Source: Laburnicola sp. R22_1 | Lineage: Eukaryota; Ascomycota; Dothideomycetes; Pleosporales; Didymosphaeriaceae | Length of the DNA: 64,000 nucleotides | Assembly (NCBI GenBank): GCA_014281115.1 | Contig: JACONQ010000009.1 | Span: 806,001-870,000 of the forward strand | Direction of reading: 5' to 3' | Shown here: piece by piece, positions 32,728 through 42,979 of the stretch | Layout: each line of letters opens with the position of its first letter | Position numbering within the stretch: the stretch's first letter is position 1 | Program-made: the position numbers and the translations under genes | Notes under the pieces: model-generated | The model's input: the letters and a program-made list of their open reading frames with translations, nothing else | What the model was told of the DNA's origin: nothing | The model's database searches: none

Positions 32728-33382
32728 TCACAATCCAATGCGCATCGTGGAGTTACTACCTGGTGATGCGTTGCAGCAATGGAAATTCCTTTGTAAAAGC
32801 TTTTTGAGCTTATGCACTCTTGCATTGTGTCGAACGTTTTGCGAAAGAAAAAGTCTGGACAGCTTCTTGGGCTGAATCAGCCTGGTCGGCTGCGCTCCTG
32901 TCCAGATTCTCAGATTCTTAGCCAATGGAGACCCGTATCTGGTTGACCCCGCAGTTCCATCAAGCTTAAGTAGCGGCACCTTTGGCGGATTGCTCAACTC
33001 ACTATTCAACCAAGCCTCGATACGAATGTTATTGCGCGAAGACTGGATGTGGAAGTCCTGGAAGTAAAAATCATGCCAACAAGAAACAAAGTTGCGAGGC
33101 GCTTCTGTAATGATAGGGAATTGGTAACGGAAGCGCAGTGATGGGCGTTTCATGAAAATAATTGCATAAAAAATAGTAAATACTATTTTACATACAAAAT
33201 TCGAGTTTAAGTTACTATTGAGTTACTATTGTTACTATATCCCTAACAGTGTTATACCGTCTACCGAACATGGGCTAAGTCTTGGTCTTGATAATTGCTA
33301 CTATATAGTAATTGCAATAAAAATAGTAATTACTATTAAAACGCCCATGACTGCGGAAGGGTATGTGGAGCTCGAATGGCAT
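32728..33382 (-). pseudogene. Uncharacterised gene interrupted near codon 9 by a MITE
   Basis: The longer part (32728-33129) is an open frame of about 134 codons reading RYQFPIITEAPRNF onward. On the other side of the 222-bp element, 33356-33382 supplies ATG and eight more codons (MPFELHIPF) in the same frame once one copy of the 4-bp target duplication is removed. This suggests a small intact gene before insertion. An ATG inside the element's repeat could give a hybrid start (MKRPSL ...). The product has no recognised domain; its second half is Lys/Arg/Leu-rich. Whether the gene is still expressed is unknown. Confidence 0.5.
33134..33355. mobile_element. 222-bp MITE with terminal inverted repeats
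   Basis: Ends match as inverted repeats (CGCAGTGATGGGCGTTT and CGCAGTCATGGGCGTTT on the complementary end). The target GAAG is repeated at 33130-33133 and 33356-33359. The interior is AT-rich and non-coding, with TAGTAATTACTAT-like palindromes. Confidence 0.75.
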
Positions 33383-33568
33383 TTACACGAATCGGCGAAC
33401 GCGAATTACAGCGCAACATAGTTCGAAATAACACAATCTTATAACCATCTATTTGAGGCGCTAATTGTTTATAAAGGCTCTATTGGATACAATATAAAAA
33501 GTAAGGACAGCTGAGCCATTTACATTGGCGTACATATGTGCCTGATCAACGTGTACTCCATGTTCGTC

Positions 33569-34428
33569 CTAGTACATGGCCCACCCACCGCTTGCAGACA
33601 GGACCTGTCCACTCACCCACCGGCTCTCCTCACTCGCCAACCATGCAACGATCTGGGCAATGTCATCTACAGTACCTATCCGCTGTTGCACCGGGGTTTG
33701 TGCTTTTTGCATCTCAATGTAATCCTTGGGAATGTTTTCCATGAGCGCAATCTGCACCGGTCCAGGGTTGACTGCGTTGACTGTATGTCCGGCAGAACCC
33801 AGCTCGGCAGCCCAGCACCGTGTGAGACCCTCCAACGCCGTCTTGGAAGAGCAGTACACTGAGAGGTCCTTGAAGCCGTGCCGAGCGCCAACGGAGCTGA
33901 TGTTGATGATGCGAGCAGGCGCGTGAAGGTACGGCACTACCGCCTGAGTCATAAGAAGAGGTCCGCGAACGTTTAGGTCGTAGACGAAAGCGAAGTCCTC
34001 GGTACATATCTCCTGGAGAGGCTTCACGAGCTCACAGCCCGCGTTATTGACGAGGATGTCGATGTGGTTACCGAAGGCTTGGAGAGTCTGTTCGACGATA
34101 TGCTTGGGCGCAGATGGGTCTCGGAGATCAGCTTTCAGTTTGAGTACGCTCGAGCCGTTCTTGAAGGTGGCGATCTGCTCAATCAATGCGTCCACAGCTT
34201 TTTCACTGCCTGGCGAGGTATAGGTTGCAGCTACGTGCTCTCTTATCAGCATTTTCTGCCCTCTGGTGCGAATACAGAACAGCGTCAGACACATGTACGT
34301 ACCCTAGCCCCGCGTCGGGCCAGCTCAAGGGCGATTCCAGCACCAATGCCTCTTGATGCTCCCGTGACTATGGCTATCTTGCCCGCTAGGGTTGGGAAGT
34401 TGCACGGCGTGTCCGGTAAAGAAGCCAT
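33569..34428 (-). CDS. Short-chain dehydrogenase/reductase (SDR, classical)
   Basis: Exons 34299-34428 and 33569-34230 (intron 68 bp) give 263 residues. It has the cofactor motif TGASRGIG (about 22-29), NNAG (about 105-108), a catalytic Ser near 156, and YxxxK at about 169-173 (VYCSSK), plus the NPGPV block and the C-terminal GQVLSASGGW. Size and motifs fit NADP-dependent 3-ketoacyl-reductase-like SDRs. The substrate is not predictable. The intron junction was chosen to keep frame; the donor may be the adjacent GTACGT with another acceptor. It begins just downstream of the MITE-disrupted gene on the same strand. Confidence 0.85.
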
Positions 34429-35400
34429 GCTTCTTCGCTCTTGCCCAATTTCGCCTTTCGTTTGTAGTATTAAAGTGACCGCACGAGCAAAGAATCGATG
34501 ATGGGAATAGCACGACCAGTATTGAGTCTATGATATTTTGGTGATCACTGAAGGAGATGGACCTTTATATCTCTTATCATTGAAAACGGCTGGAGTCAAG
34601 AAAGACTGTCGTTGCGTCACAGCTGGCCTGGACCAAGGCAGGCCAAAGAACCTGTCAGACTGCCGTGGAACTTGCCCAGGTGCCGAGTCGTCCTCTTCCA
34701 AGGAAATACTGCGGCTGCGTTTCTAAACTCCGGCACGAGGGGTAGCCATCAACCGGGATTCCGGATCCTACGACCATGTTATCTTGAATGGTCGTGGCAG
34801 TCATACATACCTACCTTAGGTAGGTAGGTAGCAAATCTTCAGGCGCCACCGTTTTTCTGATGCGTGATCTGGCCACAAGCGGTTAGATCAAGGCCTCGTA
34901 ACAGCTGCATCTTACATGCAACAACACGAGTATATACCTCTTGCGCCGCGATACTTGGTGCTGCATTGCATCAGGATTATTAAATGTGGAAATGTTGATG
35001 GCCTTTAGCATGATCACTTGATGCATGCCCGTGGAACTTTAGGTCCGCAGATGTGGAGCAAAACCTATAAGGATTAAATCAAACGTACAAAGTGCCCGAA
35101 GGCGCTTAGTAACTGCTCAAGGTATCTTCAGATTCCTTGCAAACCTACGTCAACTGGTCTCGGCGTATTCGTATTAACAATACGGCGAGCATTTCGAATC
35201 CTGCTTCTTGGACCTGCGCATCTGCACGTCAGCATTGGCAGAAAGAATTGTCTAGATAGTCGACAGAGCCTTCTTAGAGACATGATTTTAGAAGTGAAGT
35301 GTATTTTCTCGCTCCTCAATCTGCACCAAATCTAGTTTATCGAATTACCGTCGCATCATCTTAGTAATTCAACGGTACCGCTTGTCGCGGCTGAGCTCTG
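34429..35400. other. Intergenic, SDR promoter side and edge of AT-rich island
   Basis: No recognised gene. A palindromic CCTACCTTAGGTAGG repeat sits near 34810. Composition turns AT-rich from about 35400. Confidence 0.45.
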
Positions 35401-35591
35401 CTCTGCTAGCAACAGTTATATATAGGTACGCTAGTTGCCTTGCTAATATTTTATAGTTAAGCTTAATAGTCTATATTAAGCTATCTATATAGCTATTTTT
35501 TAAAGGGCTTAAAGCGCTAAATAGCTAGTTAGTTTTTAGCCTTTTTATAAGTATTCTTATATCTAGTTTAGTTTTTTATTAGTATTAGTAT

Positions 35592-35873
35592 TGTAAGGGC
35601 GGTACACGGCCTTACAGGGCAAACCTCTCGGGGACAGCTAGTAGTATAGTTGAAAGAGATAACTGAATTGAGACTATACTAAGATGGAAAATAAGAAAGG
35701 GACCTAGGGGGCCCTTACTTATATAGTGGGCAGCATAGAGCACAGGCCCTACGCTAACCACGCGCTAACACTAACTAGGAAAGGCGCCTTCTATAAGGTA
35801 AAAGGCGCTATTAGGGTGTGAAAGGAAAGGTAATGGTAAATAACTAGTAAGGAGGTAGGCACGAATCGTTACA
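35592..35873. mobile_element. Solo LTR of the Ty3/gypsy family seen at 49.9-58.2 kb
   Basis: 282 bp beginning TGTAAGGGCGG and ending CGTTACA, with the 5-bp duplication AGTAT on both sides (35587-35591 and 35874-35878). Sequence matches both LTRs of the complete element in this window but is less mutated than they are. Confidence 0.9.
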
Positions 35874-36097
35874 AGTATAGTATTTACTTATATAATAAGG
35901 TAGTTAAAGTAGATATAATAGTAGTCTATTTAGTAGTAATAAAAGCAAAGGGTAGCTTTAGTAAAATAATACTAAAGATAAGAATTAATATTATAGATAG
36001 GGCTAAAGTTATAGTTAATATTAGTAGTATAGCTATAATAAGATAAAGGCTATATAGTAGGGTTAGTACTAGTATTACTAGTAGTTCTACTAATATA

Positions 36098-38295
36098 TTC
36101 TATTAGTAGCCCGGACAGATTAGTCCACCGGACAGTTTTTGCCAAGACTATAACACTTCACTATAAATTATAATGTCTTAACAACACGACGCGTTATTAT
36201 CTAATTAAGAAGGCAGAATTAAGCTTGCCCTTTACGCCTATTAGAATAAGCAAATTTTAAGCCTGCGACGCGCTGCTGCAGTATATAATATCCTAAAGTC
36301 TACACTAAGTAATTAAATTAATAGAATTACCGCCTAAGCAAATATATAATTAGGCATGGCAAAGCTCACTGCAACTAAAGAGTAGACACTTATATAGTAT
36401 ATTCTTAACCTAGATTCGTAAGGATTTGCACCCTAGCTAGGTAAGGTGGAAGATATAGCCAATAAACTACTAGCTGCGCGGCACAGAGACTCTGTAGGAT
36501 AATGCTAGACTCAGCGCTTTGTAAAGCGCGTACCTAAGCTTAAAATAGCTTTTAATTAAGCGAACAACTAATAGAGGATATAATAGGAAGACCTAGAGGT
36601 TATAAACACGTGGTTTTAGCTAGTAGAGAACATAAAAGCCAAGTATAGAGTGCAGAATAAAGACATCTATAACTTTAATAAGACAGGCTTCTAGATAGGA
36701 GTTATTGGCTTAATAAAGGTTGTAACTAGTTTAGAAAGACATTCTTAACCTATGCTTGTTTAGCTAGGCAACCGCAAGTAGGTTATAGTGATTTAGAGTA
36801 TTTGCGCTGCTAGGTATACTGCCCCGCCCTTTATTATCTACAAAGGGCGAGTCTACATCTTAGCGTAGTATAAGGAGACTAGTATCCCCCGCGATTAGAA
36901 GCTCTTAGTCTCTAAGACTAGCTAGACTAATAGCAAGCTTAGAGTTGCGTAGTTAAAGCACTTTAACGCGTATATAAGGTCGCGCATAGTAAAGTTATAG
37001 AGGTTACTTATTCTAGACAGCTATAAGAGCCACCACTCCTAGGATTTTAAGAATTATTGCCTAAAATAGAAGATCCTAACACTCTGTATACTAGCGCACT
37101 TATCTTATATCCTCTAGCCACTTAATATAGTCTATTTCGCGCCACTAAAGCTAAAGTACTCCTAGCGCGTGCAGGACTTAGCGCGCTAACACGTCTTTTA
37201 TATTAACAAAGAGGGCTTCCTACTAGCCTTTCGCAACGCGTTTTTTAATATATTTACACTAGAAAACTGCAAGAAAGCCTTTAAGGCCTCTAGGCTTGTT
37301 CCTTTAGATGTATTAGTGGTAGTAGATTGCCTTGATGTGCGTATTTACACTCCACCTTAGGGTACCCTACTAGATACACTATGGCAAGCCAGGACCCTAA
37401 GTAATACCCTTAAGTTTGGATCCCAGTCAAAGCTCGTACGCGACTCTTTTATTCGGTCTCTACCTAATGCTAAATCAAGCTACTTACAGCTTATAAAAGG
37501 TGCTAAACTTATACTCTACTATAGTGTACTTTAAGAGACCTGCATTAAGGAACTTAAGGAGCAAATTAAGGTTCTAACAAAGCAAAAAACGCGTAAAAGA
37601 AAGCGCATTTAGAAAGGTAGGACGCTAGACTTTGCTTAGGGAGCAGATTTGGGAGTAGAAAGCCCTTTTATTAGAGTGAAGTTGTCGAAAAGGGCGCAAG
37701 GTAGTGGTAAGGGAGAGGCAGGTCCTTTAACACAACGCCGCTATAGAAGGTGCGAAGAGCCTAAGCACAACGCAAGGACCTGTTAGATAGATAAAGAGAT
37801 AGAGGAGGAGTCAAATGTTACCCTTAGCGGCTTATTTTCAAATAGTAGTAAATTAGAGTGATTTTATTATAGGTTACTATAAGGCCAAAAATAACAGGTT
37901 AACTTCATCTTGCAATAGTACGCACTTAGTGACTAAAAATTAGATAAAGTACTACTTAAGATATAGTATGCTTCACTGCGAATTATAATAAGTATACTAT
38001 ATATTGCCTACGTATAGTATAGTAGATAATATATCGTATATTATAGGAAGTCTTGTTGTAAGTTTGTACTGCTAAGAAAGACTCCTTAGCTTTGCGCGGC
38101 TGCAGCAGCCGCGCAAAGAGGCTGCACGACGTAAAAAGTAGATTAAATAGTAACTTAGTATATTGTAAGTTATAGTAGGTTATTATGAGTCACTATAAAG
38201 TAACGTTGGCGGTGTTCTATAATGAGTTATGAGGGACCTCGAAGTTGCCAAGAAAAACTGTCCGGCGGACTGATCTGTCCGGGCTACTGATAGAA
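36098..38295 (+). mobile_element. RIP-degraded pogo/Fot1-like element
   Basis: Inverted repeats of about 43 bp (starting TTCTATYAGTAGCCCGGAC) bound 2198 bp, with TA at both flanks (36096-36097, 38296-38297). The + strand still reads as a CENP-B-type transposase: KLTATKE*TLI*YILNLDS near 36360 and VEDIANKLLAARHRDSVG after it. Trp and Gln codons have become TAG/TAA. The DDE-region motif is changed to YNFNKTGF near 36670, where Asp-Glu is expected. No function remains. Confidence 0.85.
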
Positions 38296-38501
38296 TATGT
38301 TATAGATTATACAATATATATATAGTATGTAGTAGGAAAGCTATTTTATACTAGTAAAGTTAGTTAAGTAAGGAGCTGTTAAATTAGCTGTTAAAGTTAA
38401 TTTTAGGTGAGTTTTAGGGGGGTGAGGAGAGCCGAGCGACTACACCGACTTCTACAGACAAAGCCGACTGCTACAGACAAAGCCGACTGCTACGCTTCAA
38501 C

Positions 38502-41493
38502 ATGTCCAGCGAAACACCGGTTTGGCTCATTGCAGGTTCTTCGTCTGGCTTCGGCAAGTACATCGCCTTGGAGGCTCTTTAGAGAGGCCACAAGGTTATT
38601 GCCACGGCACGCAATGCCTCTCGTCTTAGCGACCTGGAGGCTGCTGGTGCTGTTACTATGTCCCTCGATGTGACTGCACCACTCGCCGATCTGAAAAGCA
38701 TTGCCAAAGAAGCTCACTCGAAATATGGCCGCATTATGCACCTTGTCAATGCTGCAGGTTACGTCTTGGAGGGAGCGGTGGAGGAGTTAAGGCAGGTCTA
38801 GTAAAGCCACTTGATTGGAAATATAACACTGACGGCGAGCAGTCCCAACGAAGACTATGCAACCTTCAACACCAACGTCTTCGGCATGTTGAACGTAAGC
38901 CGTGCCGTCATTCTGTACCTCCGCGCTGCAGCCAGGGAAAAGGTTATTGCGAATTTTGGCAGTATTGGGTCCTGGAGAGGTGGGCCAGGTTACGCGCTTT
39001 ACAGTGCTACGAAATGGGCGTGCTCTGGTATCAGCGAGAGCATGCGACCTGAGCTGGAGCATTTTGGGATTATAACCACTGTTATCGAGCCTGGGTACTT
39101 TCGCACCAATCTACTGAATGCTAATGCGAGGGTAGTAGTAGTAGTAGTAGTATTGATTAACGTCCAGGAACCTAGGTTCTAGCCTCCCATGGGGTATGGG
39201 GACGCGCCGAGTAGCCATCTGGGGCCAGCCAGATGGTAAAGGCGATTCATGCTATAAGCTATTGCCGTCTCTTGCAGCGGCTCGTAAGAGTCCGCCCCCC
39301 TCCGTGCGGGGGCTGAATCCGTGTCTTCATGCCTATAGGCTAAGATGTCGGGGTGTAGCTATTATACATATAACAATCCAAAGCAGGGGCAGCTTCAGCT
39401 GCCCCAAAGCTGTGTTAAAAAGTGCCAAGACCTTAGCGTAAAACTAGTATAGGAAAGGTAAGGATCGTGTAGACAGTAAGGAGAGGTAAGGAGAGTAGGA
39501 GAGCGTAGGGGAGGTTGCCTCGTGTGGCAAGATGTCAGGATGAGAGGCACCCCTGCTGGGAGCTCAGACAGAGTCGACGCTGGAGGAGCTGTCCTAGGTT
39601 ATTGTCGCGCCCGCCAGCATCTGTGGCTTAGTAGGCAGTCTATAGAACCAACATTTATTTGTTAGTGTTAGTGGGGTTAGCAAGCTCTAGCAAGAGTTGA
39701 AAATCTTTAGGCTTAAGGGTCTTTAAGTATTCAACGCCCTCCCGTGTGGTGCTAGGAGGGAGAGGGGGTCGTTTCGGCCAGTAGCGGAACTTCTAGACCG
39801 CTCGTGGGCAGTGGACTATGTGGTCTAGCGCGAGGTCTGCCCCGCAGAAGCATCCCGTGACTGCGTCGTCGTGTTTGAACTTCTTGTGGTACCAAGCATA
39901 GTGTCTATGGCGGGTGCGCATAGACAGTAGCTTTGTAAGCGTTAGTTGTTGGAGGGTGAGCTCCTTTAGCTGTTTTGCAGGGCGATACTTGAGGTCCCAC
40001 TACATATACCACCTGGACAGATTTGGTGTGTGCTTGCGCCACTAGTCCATCTCTGCGCTCCTAGTAAGGGCGCGAACGTCTGACTTAAGGCCTAAGGCTG
40101 TGGGTTTAGTTACCATACCATGTGGAGGTTTAGGGGTCCTTGCCGCGTTATCTGCTAGCTAGTCTGCCCGTTCGTTTCCCTCTATATTGCAGTGTCCTAG
40201 GGACCACTAGACAGTAATGTCCAGGTTCTTAATTGTCTCTTAGCACCTAACGAACGCCCACTGCAAGGAGGGGGACAGGTTGCCTCTGATGCACTATATA
40301 ACAGAGGTGCTATCTATGCACATGTATATGCGTCTGAGCTGGTAGGCCGGCGTGCGGAGCGTGTGTGAGAGTCCTCGCCACGCGCCTACAGCTTCGGCAT
40401 CAAAGACGTGGGACCTAGGGTTGAGGGAGCCGTTGCCCTGTAGGGTGAGAGTCTGCCCTTCGTATATAGCGTAGCCGTATGTGACGTGCTTAACGCCGTT
40501 AAGCCATTGTTCAGAGCCATTAGAGAAGACAGTAATAGTAGTTGGCGGGAGAAGGGCCCACCACTCCTTAAAGCGGCGGGCGGCTTCCTTCTTATTCACA
40601 TGGCCTGTGGGGTTGTCGCGGCTCCCAGGGGAGTAGTAGGGGGCGCGGAATTCGGGTCGGGGTACCGGGTCGAAGACCTGTGCTAGTTGTTGTACCTTCG
40701 TGCGGGCTCTCTGTGGGAGGCCTGCGCCTCGGCCTCTTCTGACTGTAGGAAGGTGAGTCCTGGCAGTTAGCGGGTGCTTTTCGTCAATCGTTAGCAGGTG
40801 TGCTACGAAGCGGAACTTGCAGGTTTCTAGGGCTACTACTGCTAAGGGGAGTCCAGCGTCCCTAAAGATAGCGGTGGTGGGTGTGGTCTAGTAGGCCGGA
40901 ACAACAGCTCTGCATGCCTGCCTAAGGACCTTGTCGAGTGTTTCTATGTGCCAACCCAGTCGGGTGCTCACTTCGGCGCCTTTTGACTGGCGCATGATTC
41001 TAGAGGGTTTGGTTCTTCCTCCGTACCAGGCCTCCGCTCCGTACAGGAGTCGGGGGAGGACGCAGGAGATCACCGCTTTGCGCAAAGACCCCGGTGGGGG
41101 GCCGTGTTTGATCCGAGCGAGGCTGCGGATGTGGTGGGCAACAACCCTTGTCTTTGCGGCGCGTATGGCCACGTGGGTCTTAAAGGTGAGCTTCCTGTCT
41201 AATGCGAGGGTAAAGTCTGCGGTCCAGATAAAGGAGTATAACGAGACAGGCGTGGGTGAAACTCGCAAGATGCTGGACAATACCAACAACAAACAGCTGG
41301 GCGACGTAGAGAAGGGGACAAAAGTAATCGTGGATATTTTGAGCCATAGTGGCGTCGCGGAAGGGAAAGACATACCGGTTCGAGGTGCGCTAGGGTCAGA
41401 TGCTACACCCTTTTCATCAATAAATGTAAGAAGTCAGAGAAGCTACTAAACAAGTGGAAGGACATTACAACCACTATGGACTATGTTGATTAG
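38502..41493 (+). pseudogene. SDR-family dehydrogenase pseudogene split by a LINE
   Basis: The gene starts MSSETPVWLIAGSSSGFGK, keeps the Rossmann GSSSGFG and the active-site YSATK (about 39000), and has a 57-bp intron at 38786-38842. At 39134 it is cut by a retrotransposon and resumes in frame at 41213 (KSAVQIKEYNE ...), ending near the TAG at 41491. Besides the insertion there is a TAG in place of an expected CAG after EAL (about 38579) and a frameshift near 41425. The family reduces or oxidises small alcohols and ketones. All lesions together make it non-functional. Confidence 0.85.
39135..41198 (-). mobile_element. 5'-truncated Tad1-like LINE retrotransposon
   Basis: A 14-bp target duplication CTAATGCGAGGGTA lies at 39121-39134 and 41199-41212. 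The leftward-reading element ends next to the left duplication in a (GTA)n run, that is a (TAC)n tail on its own strand. It encodes the end of a reverse transcriptase (about 40900-41198; PRLLYGAEAWYGG) and an RNase H (about 40150-40600; GYAIYEGQT, DAEAVGAWRGL, EGNERAD), then a cysteine/histidine end. RNase H has VFSNGSE where VFSDGSE is expected, and several in-frame stops. Only about 2 kb of an original 6-7 kb LINE is present. Confidence 0.88.
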
Positions 41494-42382
41494 AGCGATC
41501 AATTCGTAAAATGCAATTGTGGTATTAGGACAGTCCGTCCAATGAGTGAAGAGAGACTGGTTGTCTTCACGAACATTCTGATTAGAAAGAGGAAAGCATC
41601 TCTGCAGACGCAGAACATTGTGGCAAATGATAGCATGTTACAAGATGGCTTTACGATGAGCATGCCTCTAACGCCAACATTGAGCTTATACTACACCCTA
41701 GCTGCGTGTGCTCAACGGCGACGGTGAGATTGCCCAGGTGCCGGTGCAAAAGCGTCTGCGATGTCGCTCGGGATGTCTATATCAAGGAAGCAAGGTGTTG
41801 CTTGCAACTAGCTCTAGAAGAGTAGGGCTTGCTAGCTATTTTTTATTGGCGGTTAGAAGGGTGGTGCAAAAGCGAAAGAAATGAAGTCAGGATGGCGGGG
41901 ACCCATCCCAGGGATGCCTTAAGATAGGTGCAGGATGGATTATGCTGCGATAGGTGGATTTTCGTGGAAAAGGTGCGCCGAATGAATGACATTGACATCA
42001 TCCCTAAGCAACATGGGCAACACGTTATGATTGACCTTCCGTTTTGCAATCGATTTCCGAACCCAAGGTATACCATAGGTACTGGCGCGGTTGACTCACC
42101 GTGCTGATTTTTCGCCAATGTTCGATCGCTGATATCGATTGAAGGACGAATTAGATCTTGAAGGCGTATCAAGGTGCCTTCGGTAACCGGCGCAGAACCT
42201 TTCTAACCATGTAAGGCTACTAGGTAGGCTTGATCGTATGAGCATTAAAGAAGCCATTGCACGGAACTCAGGACTTGCTGTGGAGTACCTCAAGAGAAAC
42301 AACCCCTTTGGGTGAGTGCTAGTTCCCTTCTCGGAACGTATCTCTAATGATTTACCAGGGAGATCATCTCTCCAAATCAGCC
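41494..42382. other. Intergenic, no gene seen
   Basis: Between the SDR pseudogene and the EthD gene. Short frames only, none recognised. Confidence 0.45.
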
Positions 42383-42700
42383 ATGTCGTCTACTGAAGCA
42401 ACAGTCAGCGCCCTCTACCCGCGCACTGCAAAGTCAACCTTTGAGCTCGACTACTATCTCTCAAACCACATTCCACTAGTCGTTAAATGCTGGACCAAGT
42501 ACGGCCTCAAGTCCTGGAGCGTGACGCAGCTCAGCGAAGATGCGCCGTACAGTATCCATACACTAATGGAGTGGGACAGCACAGAAGCATTTGGCAAGGC
42601 ATTGCAGGACGCCAGCACGCAGGAGGTCATGGCAGATGTGCATAACTTCAGCAGCGAGAAGCCGATTCTCGTTCAGGGGAATGTCGTTGGACGAGGATGA
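42383..42700 (+). CDS. EthD-domain protein
   Basis: A single-exon 105-residue protein starting MSSTEATVSALYP. The pattern YP ... FELDYYLSNHIPLV ... YGLKSWSV ... EAFGKAL ... DVHNFSSEKPIL is the EthD ferredoxin-like fold, which forms dimeric alpha/beta barrels. Fungal members include small decarboxylases and cyclases of polyketide pathways as well as proteins of unknown role. An in-frame ATG 36 bases upstream is possible but lies outside the conserved fold. It is followed 280 bp later by a decayed dehydrogenase on the same strand. Confidence 0.8.
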   Translation: MSSTEATVSALYPRTAKSTFELDYYLSNHIPLVVKCWTKYGLKSWSVTQLSEDAPYSIHTLMEWDSTEAFGKALQDASTQEVMADVHNFSSEKPILVQGNVVGRG

Positions 42701-42979
42701 GTATACCGCAGTCTGCAGGTCTGAGTTGCGATGATGGTGCGGCATGGAGAATATTGGACCTCGAGTCGATGGGATGTAGCCGTTCGTAGGACGCTTGTAG
42801 AAATTTGAATCCTGATTATCGGTGTAATATGCTGCACAATGCGCAAATACGCCCCTAGTGGCTCCTACCAAGAACTGTCTCCAGATTATGCATGGTTAGT
42901 CAGGGTCTAGACTCTATTATACATTTGGAGTGTTGTTTCCTACACTTTGCTAATCGAACAACCCTCTCCCAACACCCCG

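Larger units (their letters stand above)
35400..38400. other. AT-rich, RIP-degraded island
   Basis: No open frame above about 60 codons occurs; TA and TAG are very dense on both strands. It contains a solo LTR and a dead pogo element described separately. The remaining bases (about 35400-35591 and 35879-36097) are degraded sequence without identifiable content. Confidence 0.85.

Noticed and set aside
35190..35220. Possible tRNA B box (TTCGAATCC)
   Set aside because: No matching A box or cloverleaf within 100 bp.
40931..41449. 172-codon + strand frame across the LINE border
   Set aside because: Its first part is antisense to the LINE reverse transcriptase; only the part after 41213 belongs to the SDR pseudogene.
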